Source: Cololabis saira (Eukaryota; Chordata; Actinopteri; Beloniformes; Belonidae). From it: a stretch of 64,000 bases of DNA. Below, in pieces: positions 39,136-53,674 of the stretch. The notes below the pieces were generated by a model. It saw nothing but the letters and a program-made list of their open reading frames with translations. It was not told the DNA's origin and ran no database searches. Position numbers and translations under genes: made by a program. Each line of letters starts with the position of its first letter. The stretch's first letter is position 1. Where the stretch lies: positions 12,059,670 to 12,123,669 of the forward strand of contig NC_084597.1 of assembly GCF_033807715.1 (NCBI RefSeq). Direction: 5' to 3'.

Positions 39136-39827
39136 CAGAGGTGTCAAAAGTATTCACATTCATTACTCAGGTAGAAGTATAGATACTAGAGTTTAAAAAT
39201 ACTCCTGTAGAAGTTGAAGTATCAACTCAAGTTTTTTACTCAAGTAAAAGTATAAAAGTACTGGTTTCAAAACTACTTAAAGTATAAAAGTAATGTAAGG
39301 GGGAAAAAAGCCATTAAGGACAAAAGCCATTGAAAATGAATGCGTCTTAGTATAATGCAAATATATTAAAGAACCATATATGTGTACTATTGAGCATTAA
39401 CATGTGTTTCAGAGAGCAGCAGATATGATGACTAGTTGCCTATAAGTATTGTAATGGTGCAAAAAGTCAAACTTCAGAGGCATGTTATCATTTATCCTAA
39501 CCTTTATTGGAATGTACATCCAAGTTTAGTTGCAGGAATCTGAGGGAACGGATGTAAGAACAAAACTGGACAAGAACATCTGAAACAACCACAACCAAAT
39601 TCACTCTATCCGGATGGCACAATTTAACTGGATAGTTTTAATTTTTATTTTAAAGGCCGAAATGAAATAGAGTAACGAGGCTGTTTTTAAAATGTAAGGA
39701 GTAAAAAGTACAGATAATTGTGTGAAAATGTAAGGAGTAAAAGTAAAAAGTCGTCTAAAAAATAATTACAAAATTTCTACTTAAGTAAGGTAACGAAGTA
39801 TTTGTACTTCGTTACTTGACACCTCTG
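39136..39827 (+). mobile_element. Non-autonomous hAT-like element, family A copy 2
   Basis: Same family and orientation as 29662-30370, with ends cagaggtgtcaaaag and cttgacacctctg. The 8-bp duplication is cagtacaa (39128-39135) versus cagtacac (39828-39835), with one mismatch. Confidence 0.9.
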
Positions 39828-41600
39828 CAGTACACCAGTCTTATATACACTGTATTTGTTGCTATAGGCATTGCATATGGAGTCATATGGACAAAGACTT
39901 CTAATAATTTTTAAGAGGATTTGTAAAGTAACAGAAAGAAATGCTGAGCCAGCAACCAATATGAACCAGTTTCAAGCCCTTTAAAACAGCATCAGGTGGT
40001 GATGTCGTTGCTATCCTTACTAAGCATATGGCTAAAGTTGAATAAGCTAAATATCTCCTAGAAGTGCTTTGATGGTGCTTATAAGTACCAGACTGTTATG
40101 CTGATTAAATTTTATCTTTTTTTTAAATAAATAAATATTAGACATAAGAGAAAGAAGTTTAAAACTGCAGATAGTTTATCTAAGCTTGAGTGCACATCTT
40201 TAGTGTTTATGTTGAGTGAAATGAAATGACAGCTTGAGGAGCACTTATTACATTACTTTAACCGTCCTGTATCATGTTCAACCATCACTTAGGACTAGAT
40301 GCAATTAGCGCATCCCAAAATCAGGCCTAATTTTGTTTTCTCGCTGCTCAAAGTGAGAGTTATTGGAAGAGACAATTGCAGTAGAGAGCAATGTTTGTAC
40401 AAGTGGATGGAGGATTGTTTTACAAGCAGCAGAGGGACAGACTGAAGGTGGGACAGAGTGAGGGGGGGAGTGAAGACGTCACATCTGTTCCTGCCAATCC
40501 CTAGGGTGCTCAGGAGCATGGGAACATGCACCAGTTCCAATAGATGCAACAGGATTTGTGAAGTGTATTTCATTTATCCATTTAAACGGTCTATGAAGCC
40601 ATACAGGCATCTGATTTTAATAGGCTTTGGGTGGAGCACGGAAAATAAAAGCACTTGTCATCAGTATTTTATGCATGTTGGGCGTTTCGTTTGTGCTAAT
40701 ACTTCTAATATAAATATCTCCTGCATCTGGGGCTTCTTGTCTGCAGCTTATGAACGACACCATGTCCAGTTTGCCAAAGAGGGTTTTGAGTTTCATTCAC
40801 TGTCATGTCCTACGTTGTGCCCCCCCAGAATGGTGACCACCACACTTTCATAATCCATTTCACAGGGGTCAATTCTCCTTTCTCCACGGCGTCAGCTGGG
40901 TCACTCTATTCACCCTTTTCCTCCCCTTCCTCACCCTAGCTCCCCCGTTGGCATGTGTTCACTCCAATGTTGTTTACTGGACGGAGCATTTAGCGGGGTT
41001 AGCATTTCACCACGGCAGCTGTTGGCACCATGTGCCTCCCCCTTGGGCGGCTGGCCGACGGCACGCACGCCACTGCTTCACACACCCTCTAGCATCCCCA
41101 GAGGACACTGCCCTCCTCCTCGCTTTACTTCACTTGGCCTTGGCTGAATCCAGTGGCCTTGATGGGATATCAGATACCAGCTTAATGGGGAGACCCGGTT
41201 TTTACTTTAATTAATGGCTTCTGATTGGTACTTGGTTTACAAGAAAAGTTGCTTGAGCTTGAACTGTTAAACTCAGAGGAAAAAAGGACCATCCAATCCT
41301 GTGGACATTTCCACACCGTGGCCTCTCTCTCAACAAAAGCTAATCTCGTGTCTGTCATTGGTAGGATTGTCACTGCATTTTCCAGGAGACCTCTCTTACT
41401 TCTTGTCTAGACAAATGTAACCACCGAAATCCAATACAAATGTTCAGTGTAACATTGGATATGACAGTTTCCATATCTTAGAATATAATGTAATATAACG
41501 ATATTTCGTCATGACATTCAGGTTTCTTAAGGAATACATTTTCTGGCTTTGATGAGCTCTCACATCCCACTAACTGATGAAACTTTAAAAATGTATACTA
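39828..41600. other. Intergenic stretch without recognised genes
   Basis: No element ends or coding domains were recognised. 40860-41150 is comparatively C-rich with short unsupported open frames. Confidence 0.45.
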
Positions 41601-42074
41601 CCGTATTTTCTGGACTATAAGCCGCTACTTTTTTCATAGGTTTTTAACCATGCAGCTTATACAAAGGTGCGTCTATTCTGTGGATTTTCCTTCCACCGCT
41701 TGGGGCGCTCTAACCGGAATTAGAATCAAAACTAAGACAAAATAAATGCAAAGAAGAATACGCTACTTCTTCTTTAGCAGATAGAAGTAGGTAGAAGCAG
41801 ATTTCAAACAGATAAATAAATAAATAAATAAATACTGGTTATTTTCTCTTGGTTCTGTCCCGTTTTAATCAGCAAAGTTGCTGCCGTGTTAAAAGACACT
41901 GTTAGGAAAGGATCTATTTACAAACATGTACATCATTTACAGTTCAAAATCCTTTTGTACATGTAGTAAATATCTAATCTAACAACAGAAATATCTGCAG
42001 CTTGCATATCTTTTTTTTAAAATAGAGCGGATGCGGCTTGTATGCAGGTGCGGCTTATAGTCCAGAAAATACGG
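41601..42074. mobile_element. Pogo/Tc1-like non-autonomous element, fuller copy
   Basis: The ends are ccgtattttctggactataa and ttatagtccagaaaatacgg, with TA on both sides. At 474 bases it is the longest of the three copies of this subfamily. It includes the ttggggcgctctaaccggaa block missing from 19927-20304. Confidence 0.88.
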
Positions 42075-42369
42075 TACTTTGCTTTATGAAGAAACGGCAG
42101 TAAATATCAGTACTGATAAATCAATGTTAAACTAGTAACACACTTAAATATATAAATGCATGTTTCTCGCCCCTAGCAGCACTATGCAAAAGTAGAGCCA
42201 AACATAGGTGTTACTGTGTGCTGACTTATATCTGAAATCACTTCTTTATTAAATCCTTCCACCACAGTATTCAAAATGTGTTTGAGTACTGGGCTGGAAA
42301 TTTTTGTTAACAAAAGCACGGGGAGAAGCCCGACATAAATTCAGAAAAATTATTTATTCTTTGATCAAA

Positions 42370-42790
42370 GGAGAGGAACAGTACATTGATTTTGATTTTG
42401 ATTGATTGAACTTTTTATTTACGTGTCATGCACATGACGTGCCCAGCCCGAGTGTGCTTACAAGACACCAAAAAAATAAAAAGGAACATAAAGCAAATGA
42501 AAGCCAGACAACAGACCCTGTACCAATTAAACATATAAACAATCCTGACGCTTTATCCAGGCTTCAGAAACAAAATGAGCCAACTTAAAAACATTGACGT
42601 TAAACAACCCGTCCATTCTATCATCGTCAGAGCACCAGAACATTTCTGGGTTTTTAACAAACATTTCAGAAAATAATCGATTTCTCAGTTCATCATACAG
42701 AGGGCAATAAAACAGAAAATGTGATTCACTTTCCACTTCATTAAGTTTGCATAATTCACACAAGTACAAGTCAAAACGATCTTGCCCCGG
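42370..42790 (-). mobile_element. LINE C-terminal fragment, antisense
   Basis: The minus-strand frame 42769-42527 encodes a CCHC-like knuckle (CELCKLNEVESESHFLFYCP, then LYDELR), typical of the end of several fish LINE ORF2 proteins. The 3' end, near 42380, has an (aaaatc)n-like tail on the minus strand. The clade is not resolved. Confidence 0.7.
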
Positions 42791-43258
42791 CTACTCTGAA
42801 GCTGCACTAGACATACACGTGCGTACAATCATAGCCAGAAACAGGAACCACCCTGTAGGATGATCTTATTCTTTGTTACTAAGAGCTTTTACACTCTAAC
42901 AGTTCCCTGGCTGTGAGTCGTACCCCATCGCAAAGTCACAGTTTGGCTAAGGATAGAAACGCTATAAGGAAAAGAGAAAAGCTGTACTTTTCATGTCAAG
43001 CACTCAGTACTTTTCCATCAAGCACACAGCAAGAGTATATGCTAAAAGTTAATTCAGGTTATACCTACATTTACCATTAGTAGTAGTACAAAGTATTAAA
43101 CATTAATGCACAGGAACAAAATCACTGATCCGATATTGCATAAAAGCTGTGTACCGCAGATCTCCTCATCAAAACATCAGAGTTCCTCAAGTTATTTACA
43201 CCCAACTGTTAAAGCATTTCTGAACATAAAACATATTTATCATTTACGTACCATATAC

Positions 43259-43661
43259 CAGGGGTCGGCAACCCAAAATGTTGAAAGAGCCGTATTGGAC
43301 AAAAAACACAAAAAACAAATATATGTGGAGCCGCAAAAAGTTAAAAGTCTTGTATCAGCCTTAGAATGAAGGCAACACATGCTTCGTGTATCTATAACTG
43401 GGGGTAGATTTATTTTTCATTATGCAAGTCGAAATGTTGAAAAAAAAGTCTAAATTTAGAGAAAAAAAGTCGAAATGTCGAGATTAAAAAAGGAAAAGGG
43501 AAGAAAAAAGAGAAAAAAAAGAAAAAAGAAAAAAAAGAGAAGAAAAAAGGAAAGAAAAAGGACAAAAAAAAGAAAAAAAAGGAAAAAAAGGTCAAACATT
43601 TTTGAAAAAGCTCCAGGAGCCACTAGGGCGGCGCTAAAGAGCCGCGGGTTGCCGACCCCCG
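43259..43661. mobile_element. hAT-like element with caggggtcggcaaccc ends
   Basis: The terminal inverted repeat is caggggtcggcaaccc / gggttgccgacccccg. The exact 8-bp duplication ccatatac lies at 43251-43258 and 43662-43669. Second-tier inverted blocks read agagccg/gccgc. An A-rich purine tract at 43440-43600 produces spurious KKRKK frames. Confidence 0.9.
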
Positions 43662-44587
43662 CCATATACTGTATTTATCATTGTTGTTGTTTTGTTATGA
43701 TGAGGCCTACATCATAAGACAGGCCACACCTATTCTCTGTGCAGATGGTAAATTAAGTTTCTTAAGATGTACTATGGGTAGAAAGAAGGACACAAACAAT
43801 ATAATTAAATATAAATTCAAGATGTTACTTGAGGACAGACATCAAAAATCGTAAGAGGTTAAGAAAGTTAGGCTCTCTCCCTCACTGTAACAGTATTTCT
43901 CTGACTGGCAGATGGCTGTGGTTTTGGAGAGACAGGGGACATTGTGAATGTTGGTAATCTTGTCCCACCCTGCCCTAGAGTCTAGGGAGTCTGTGAGAGT
44001 AGTGTAGAGAAGCAAGGTCAGGGTGACAGTTGTCCGACCCCTATCCATACCATTTGGATGGAAAGTGATACCACAGACAGCTGAGGCTGCCTCTAACACT
44101 CTCAGGGTTAATTTGGAGCATCTTAACATTCACTTTGCTCAGACAAATTTGTAATGAACGTGGAACTGGGGGGTACGTTGAAATCTCAGCATCTGTGCCC
44201 CTTTACAGTATCTCTCCCATCTCTCGCTCACACATATATATGCCCGAGACCATCTCGAGGCCACAGAAAAAATTCCTGAGGTTGTCATGTCACCACAGGG
44301 TCACACAGTGCCCATAACTCTTTCAATCATAATCACTGAGGTATGGCCTGTCACTCTCTTGCAGACATCCCTCCCCACCCACTCACCCCTGGGGCTTGGA
44401 TCATAATTGGAGAGCCTTGGTGAATGTTTCCCTCCTTCACTAGAGTAAAGCTGCATATCAGGTGTGTCCTAAAATTAAAAAAGGGGCTCAGCGAGTCTCA
44501 AATGAGACTCACTAGTCACTATTTTCGAATGTTTGTACACACACTACTCGTGTGAGCATATGGATATAAGAAGATATATGCGAGTGG

Positions 44588-45297
44588 CAGAGCCGGATTA
44601 AATAAATGGACTACACTAGGCAGACTGTGTTTTTTGGGCCCCCCTCCATCGATGTTATTTATGAATTGAAATCTTAAACTTACCAAAGTTACTAATAAAA
44701 GTTAATTCACATTTTACATAGCATAGTCATAGTCAAGTTGGTTCTTTGTATTCCAAAATAAGTCATGTGTTGTATATTAAACAGTCTATCAGACTATTTT
44801 TTGATTTTTATTATTTATACGTTATTACACCGCTCTATTAAATGCTATTAAATTATCCTTATCTTATAGATTGCGAGTGTCATTGTTAAGGTATTAGTAC
44901 CAGTAAATCACCAATAGGTGTCAGCATTGCTATGTAAACAGAGTAAAATAAGATAAATGTTTTAAGCTATTGCATTTTGCAGAAAATCTTAATTAAATGT
45001 GTTGATTAAATTGAATAGTTACCAAGACAAATAAAATTTGCAGTACGTGTGCCTCCGTGTGTTCCTGCTTCCTGGATTTGCAGTGGATGCCACCCACCCC
45101 CCCCCCAAAAAAAAAACTGGGTTTGTATGTGTATATGTATGTATGTGTATGCGTATGTATGCGTATATATATGTATATATACTAAATATAGTATGCCTTA
45201 GGTTTTTACCGGCATTCTGGGCCTCCTTCTGGGCCCCTCCCCTGTCAATCGGGCCCTAGGCACATGCCTAGTTTGCCTTTGCGTTAATCCGGCTCTG
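44588..45297. mobile_element. hAT-like element with cagagccggattaa ends
   Basis: The terminal inverted repeat is cagagccggattaa / ttaatccggctctg. The exact 8-bp duplication gcgagtgg lies at 44580-44587 and 45298-45305. Inner blocks read gggcccccctcc / gggcccctcccc. It is non-coding. Confidence 0.9.
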
Positions 45298-45305
45298 GCG
45301 AGTGG

Positions 45306-45550
45306 GTTTCCTCCGGGTACTCCGGTTTCCTCCCACAGTCCAAAAACATGCATGCTAGGTAAATTGATCATTCTAAACTGCCCGTGAGTGTGAGTGTGTC
45401 TGGTTGTTTGTATGTATATGTGCGATGGACAGGATAACCCTGTCCAGGGTGTAACCCCGGCCTCTCGCCTGAAAATAGCTGGGATAGGCTCCAGCAGACC
45501 CCCGTGACCCCGCAAAGGATAAAGCGGGTATAGAAAATGGATGGATGGAA
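45306..45550 (+). mobile_element. Non-LTR 3'-end repeat with (ATGG)n tail
   Basis: It contains ggtttcctcccacagtccaa, aaaacatgcatgctaggtaa, ccctgtccagggtgtaac and gctgggataggctccagc, then ends in atggatggatgg. This is a very common fish LINE/SINE 3' module. The hAT-like element at 44588 is inserted at its left edge. A small fragment of the same module lies near 54755-54795. Confidence 0.7.
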
Positions 45551-46962
45551 GCTTATTTCTATTACAAAGTATTGACATGTAGTAAATGAAAATAAGGTAA
45601 ATTAAAGTTATAAGAATATATCTATAAATAAAAAAAGAAGATATATGCGAACAATGTTGAGGCTGAAAGTAATGCATTAAATATGTTCTATCCAGCCGCA
45701 ACAGTCACATTGGGTTTGTCACCGCCTGATGGTAGTTGTTGTTCTGATCTGAGTAACATGCGTGAGAGTAAAGAATTTAAGGCACTTAGCATCCATTATC
45801 TGTAACTTATTGATTCACAACTTGTACAAAAATGTTGAAATGTGAAAAAGATCAGCGCTGATTTCAGAATTCAAACATGGAGGAAGATTGGGAGAAACAC
45901 AAATAACCACTGTCTTTATTGATTGTAACAGCAGTTAAAATAAATCACAAACAGGACGGATGCATCACTACACAAAAATCAAGGGAGTAGTTACATATTA
46001 ATATTTGCATATAAGAGAGAGTTGGCTGTTTTAGACATACAGAACGCTACATTAAAGCACTTAATTAAACAGTTTGGTCAGAATGAAAAACCAGAAGAGC
46101 GATGGTGCGTAACAAAATATATTCTTTGTGGTATTACAGGATAATCTCTCAGGGAAAGGGGCTAGCATTACATTTCAAAGCCAGTCTGATGTTGAATTGA
46201 GCACTGTTGGAGAGCATTTAGCCCTCCAACAGCTTGCCCTTAGCCAAATTCACAACAATACAAAAGGCTCATGCATGCAAGTGGAGAGTGACAGGATCTG
46301 TAGACTTAAATGCTGCAACTGGATACTCGGTAGGAGGCACAGTATGAATCTTTTTGTACTCACCAAATTATTTTCACCTGGTTCACAATTTATAGTTTGC
46401 ATGCATGAACTACCCCTTTTTTTGTTGCCTGTGTCGGCATTCACAGCTGAGTTTAACTGGGCCAAATGTCTGTGTTCCCTTTATTATTTTCCCACTTCCC
46501 TATTTATTAACATAAAGCCACTAATTGCGAGCAGCTTTCAGGGAATCTTTTAAAAATCTATTTTTCCCTCATTGGCTCTTGTTTACATTTCAATGTCTTT
46601 TGCCCAGAACCACAGCACCAGCATCTAATCTTATGTTATCCTCGCGGCTGAACAAATATCTCCTCACATTCTCACACACAGACACACACATTTAACTTGT
46701 GAGTGCACAAGTTTCCGGTTAGTTTCCCCTGCTGTGTCTTGTCTTTGATCCCTGTCACAGATTCAGACTTTCAGTGTGCTTCTTCTCTCAGCTGAGGTCT
46801 AGCAGCACATCAGCAGGAAATGCATGCGGGGGTCACATTCTCATTCTCACTTCTCACTGTCATTGTTTCAGCTGTCCGACTGTTATGACTTCTCTTAACT
46901 CAGAGCATAAAGCACACACGGTCTTGCTGCTTGAAGAATATGGCGGGGGGACTGGTAGGTAG
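45551..46962. other. Intergenic stretch without recognised genes
   Basis: No element termini or protein domains were recognised. A 141-codon open frame at 46128-46553 has no family signature. Confidence 0.45.
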
Positions 46963-48462
46963 GGTTGCCACCCGTCCCGTAAAATACGGAATTGTCCTTT
47001 ATTTGAGAAAAAAATGTTGCGTCCCGTATTGAACTAATATGGGATGCGATTTGTCCCGTATTTTCATTAATTTTTACACCATATTCTAGTTGAATTATTG
47101 AAATAAATTAACTTTTACACCATATTCTAGTTGAATTATTGAAATAAATTAACTTTTACACCATATTCTAGTTGAATTATTGAAATAAGTTAACTTTTAC
47201 ACCATATTCTAGTTGAATTATTGAAATAAATTAACTTTTACACCATATTCTAGTTGAATTATTGAAATAAGTTAACTTTTACACCATATTCTAGTTGAAT
47301 TATTGAAATAAATTAACTTTTACACCATATTCTAGTTGAATTATTGAAATGAATTAACTTTTACACCATATTCTAGTTGAATTATTGAAATAAGTTAACT
47401 TTTACACCATATTCTAGTTGAATTATTGAAATAAATTAACTTTTACACCATATTCTAGTTGAATTATTGAAATAAGTTAACTTTTACACCATATTCTAGT
47501 TGAATTATTGAAATAAATTAACTTTTACACCATATTCTAGTTGAATTATTGAAATAAATTAACTTTTACACCATATTCTAGTTGAATTATTGAAATAAAT
47601 TAACTTTTACACCATATTCTAGTTGAATTATTGAAATAAATTAACTTTTACACCATATTCTAGTTTAATTATTGAAATAAATGAACCTTTACACCATATT
47701 CTAGTTGAATTATTGAAATAAATTAACTTTTACACCATATTCTAGTTGAATTATTGAAATAAGTTAACTTTCACACCATATTCTAGTTGAATTATTGAAA
47801 TAAATTAACTTTTACACCATATTCTAGTTGAATTATTGAAATAAATTAACTTTTACACCATATTCTAGTTGAATTATTGAAATAAATTAACTTTTACACC
47901 ATATTCTAGTTGAATTATTGAAATAAATTAACTTTTACACCATATTCTAGTTGAATTATTGAAATAAATTAACTTTTACACCATATTCTAGTTGAATTAT
48001 TGAAATAAGTTAACTTTTACACCATATTCTAGTTGAATTATTGAAATAAATTAACTTTTACACCATATTCTAGTTGAATTATTGAAATAAATTAACTTTT
48101 ACAACATATTCTAGTTGAATTATTGAAATAAATTAACTTTTACAACATATTCTAGTTGAATTATTGAAATAAATTAACTTTTACACCATATTCTTCACCT
48201 GTATGTATATTATACATCTGGGCTGATGTGGACATACGTAGCATAGGAGGCTATTTCAGTTGCTATATGGTTGTCTGTCTCTACAGTCATGAAAGTTCAA
48301 TGCTATTAAAGCATTTTAAACTTTAAATCAAAGCATTTTGTTTTTCATATAAAATAAACACATTTTTATTCAGTTTAGAAGTTTTAGGGCTTTTTTTTTG
48401 GCTCCTGCGCTGCTGAAATCAGGGCGCCCCTTATTTCTATTTCTGAAAGGTGGCAACCCTAG
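46963..48462. mobile_element. hAT-like element (tagggttgccacc ends) hosting a minisatellite
   Basis: The ends are tagggttgccacccgtcccg and aaaggtggcaaccct(a), a clear terminal inverted repeat. Inner blocks read aaaatacgga and gtcccgtatt. I could not confirm an 8-bp duplication. About 1.1 kb of the interior is the 41-bp tandem array, so the ancestral element was about 400 bases. Confidence 0.7.
47071..48193. repeat. 41-bp minisatellite, 27 exact periods
   Basis: The unit contains ttttacaccatattctagtt followed by gaattattgaaataaattaa. The acacc anchor at 47076 recurs at 48183, exactly 27 x 41 bases later, so there are no net indels. Variants are single substitutions, chiefly aaattaac versus aagttaac, which alternate in the left third. 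Confidence 0.97.
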
Positions 48463-50049
<1,587 letters not shown>

Positions 50050-50959
50050 GGCCCCGTTTACACAAAGCAAAAACGGAGGTGTTTTCATGCGTTTTGGCCG
50101 TTCGTTTACACGAAAACGGAGCTCAAAGTCACCGAAAACGATCATTTCTGAAAACTCCGGCCAAAGTGGAGATTTTCAAAAACTCAGTTTTCACGTTTTC
50201 TTGTAAACGGAGGAAAACGGAGGAAAACGGAGGAAAACGGAGATTTAGGCTTCAGAACGTCACATTATGCAACAGAAACGTCACCAGCATCATTTGTGCG
50301 ACCTGTGTTTACAATTTGTTTGGCCACCGTCAATATTTTCTTTTATTTTACCTGTTTTAAATTCTAAAGTCACACTTAAAAGTAACTCCACTTCTCTGTC
50401 ACTCCAAACGAAAGACTCTCGTTCCGTATTGGAAGTAACTGGCAGTCAAGGCTGATTTATGGTTCCGCGTTACACCAACGCAGAGCCTACGGCGTACGGT
50501 ACGCGGGGACGCACACCGTACGGCGCGCATCGCCGCGTACCCTACGCCGTAGGCTCTGCGTCGGTTTAACGCGGGACCATAATTCAGGCTTTAATTCCAA
50601 GACGGAACGAGAGTCTTTCGTTTGGAGTGACAGAGAAGTGGAGTTACTTTTAAGTGTGACTTTAGAATATAAAACAGGTAAAATACAAGAAAATGTTGAC
50701 GGTGGCCAAAAAAATTACAAACACAGGTCGCACACATGACGCTGGTGACGTTTCTGTTACATAATGTGACGTTCTGAAGCCTAAATCTCCGTTTTCCTCT
50801 GTTTAGACGCAAACGTGAAAACAGAGTTTTTGAAAATCTCCACTTTGGCCGGAGTTTTCAGAAATGATCGTTTTTGGTGACTTTGAGCTCCGTTTTCGTG
50901 TAAACGAACGGCCAAAACGCATGAAAACGCCTCAGTTTTTGCTCCGTGTAAACGGGGCC
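50050..50959. mobile_element. Large foldback, PIF/Harbinger-like (ggccccgtttaca ends)
   Basis: Almost the whole 910 bases is an inverted repeat. The left arm (ggccccgtttacac, tttggccgttcgtttacacg, tctgtcactccaaacgaaag) is mirrored in the right arm with few differences. The arms meet around a GC-rich ctacggcgtacggtacgcgg centre near 50505. The flanking 3-bp taa (50047-50049 and 50960-50962) fits a Harbinger target. The left arm has a short local repeat (aaaacggagg). Confidence 0.82.
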
Positions 50960-53674
50960 TAAGAAATAGGAAATTATGAACCACTTTACCACAACAGTAG
51001 CATTAACTTGCTGTGAAACTGTAGTCAGGAACTGGATGAATTCAAGCTTATTTGGTTTTTGTGTGTGACTTTGCGTGGCTACACTGCAGTCACTGTGCTT
51101 CTCTGGAGCAGAGCAACTGTTTGGGTGTGAACCCATAAGACTATCTTTAACTCTGGTCTGGCTTTGAGGCCTGATAAAAGGATGACATCATACAGTTCAC
51201 GTTAAAAGGAGCTACTTTTTTTTAATCAAAACCTTTGGCCTCGCTCAATTTCTGGTCCCACAAAAGGAAGGAAGGGGCTTGGTTGTGCTCGGAGTCAGAC
51301 GTCGCAGTCCTTGGCAGTCAAAGTTCATGCTGCAGAGAGCAGTAACATTCGTATTAATCTCAAAGAAAAGATTCTGTTTTCTTGTGCTTTGCACTGACCT
51401 CTCTTGGTTTTGTTTCTATATTAAGCCCTGATACAGTTTGTTTTTCTAGCTTTTGGTCTTCCCCTCTTCAATCTTGTGAATTCGTGTCAGTGCACTTTCT
51501 CATGGCTTCAGATGTTTTTATTTTATACCCGAATAAGTATCATCACTCAGAGAGAATAAAAAAACTCAAATTTTATGACTGATAAAAGACAACACACACT
51601 ATCTCTGAACCAAACCACACCTTTCTGTGTGTAGTGGGATGCAGGAGGGCAAGTGTTAACACCTACCGTGACTTGAGCTGAGCGTGTGCCTGAAAGATCT
51701 GACATTTCTCACGGTGGGTCACGTGCTTCACTGCGTGCCTGTGCACATCTTCTTTTATTTGAATATGTCCAACAGATTCCCCTAACACTTCACATTTACT
51801 TTTTCCGTTGTGCAATACATTTGTAGCTAATTGCTTGCTCTCCCCGTGTTCCCACACTTCACGCACCTCAAGAGACCTATCCCCCCTTGGCATGATTCCA
51901 ATTGGCAGCCACTCCAGTGGAGCAACCGGCATGTGCGTGGGCTTCATAATAAAATAATCTTTGCCCTGGGGTGCCGAAACTCTGCAGTTACTCCCTGAGA
52001 GTTTCACTTTCCCCGAGAGAAGAAAAAATGAATAATGGGACTCTGGTCCAGACATGCATTCTGTCACAGCAGTAATCTATGTTGTAGCTAAAATACTATG
52101 AAAGCACGATATAGCGTACAGGCATACGTGATGACACTTGTGCAGTAAAAGCATTAGAGGTGATTATATGTGTTTAAGATCCAATCAAAAACAAAAAGAC
52201 GTATGTCATGAATTATGATGTGAGACTGAAACTCTGCCTTAAACTTTATACCCTGGAACCCCCAAGACAGGGGTCAAATGCCATAAAAGAATATAAGCCT
52301 CAGAGTGTAAAGGGTTAAATGTATTTCAGGTTATGCAACTAAATGTCTGCAGTCCGCTTTATGTTATAAAGTGTTTCATTATAAGTACATTATTATACAA
52401 TACAAGTAAGAAGGTGGAATATCTATGCTGGTCCACAGTGCAAACTGTATTTCATGATAAAAAGCTCAAATTTCACAATATGACAGCAGTTTCGAGGCTA
52501 AATAACCCTTATATACCTACATTTGACATAACAAATCATGACATGCCTCACCAAACTATCAAAACAAAAAAAGTTTTGTCTTTTAAGATACAAAAAAACA
52601 CTCATTTAGATGGAGAAGGTGATAATATGAGGCTTGGACTTCCAACCAGAACACTTCAGCCTTGAGTCAGCTCTGACCCAACATTTCTTAGAGGTCTTTC
52701 ACTTTTCAACTTTGCTGTTACTCAAAATGCTTTGGGTTTGGTAGAATGTGTGGGTAAGTTTAGACAATAAAACATAAAAGGTGGGGTTCAACCTTTCACA
52801 TAAGATTCTGACATATTTGAAACAATACGTCAAATGTTTGGGTCCTTTATTGTGCCAGTGCTGTGTCTGAATGGAGACCAGGCTGATGACAATTTCTATT
52901 TAATTTCTACAGTCTTCATCCTGTTCAGTGTTGCTGGGGCACTTAAGGGTTAAAGTGGGAGTAGTGCTTTCTCCTGGCCTTTGCTTCAGCTTCGGCAACA
53001 GTGATCCAAATGACTGCAATTGTTCTTTTGGGGTAAACCACAAAGTGCTGATAGAAACATCTACCCTGCTGCAGGGAGAGGCATTAAAAGGGCTCCAATT
53101 TGTATCACCTTTTGAGATAATGGTGTTTAATTGATGTCAACTTGCGATCCATGTTGCTAGAGTTGACAATTTCCACCTTCCCTCCATGTTTTATTGCATG
53201 AAATGTAAATAATTCAAGTTATTTCATGGCTCAGATGATTTAAAAGATTGATTTGGTTGGACCAAATTCAAAAGTAGAAGTTAGCCTGGGGTCACCCGCA
53301 TAGCTGCGATAAGATGCATTACTGCCATATCTGATTTGACATAGGAGATATTTATAGGTGACTCAAGAATGGCAGTGACTCGAAAATGACACCGTGATGG
53401 ATGTCATGATGATCCACTCTTGCAACATTATCATTAGAATATTGTAGAGCCACTTGCAGGACATGGTCTGGGCCAACTGGAGATCGAAATAAAGAGCCAA
53501 ATCAACAATTGTGTAGTATTTAATAGAGCAGAGTTGTCTATGTATAGATATTGTTTTGGTTTTACTAGAATTGTTATTTTAAGACTTTATCAGTGTAGTG
53601 ATCCTGCACAGCTTTCTCAGTCTGAGCTACAGTATTTGAGTAAAAGTCAGAGGATGGGTTGTCTTATTTAAAAT
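50960..53674. other. Intergenic stretch without recognised genes
   Basis: Mixed-composition sequence with no element ends recognised. The open frames (for example 52067-51663 minus) have no domain I can identify. Confidence 0.45.

Noticed and set aside
45198..45701. 167-codon minus-strand open frame
   Set aside because: Crosses the end of a hAT-like element and a dispersed LINE 3' module; no domain and low-complexity composition.
47071..48193. Regular repeats resembling a CRISPR array
   Set aside because: The 41-bp units are directly contiguous with no unique spacers, and the genome is eukaryotic; it is a minisatellite.
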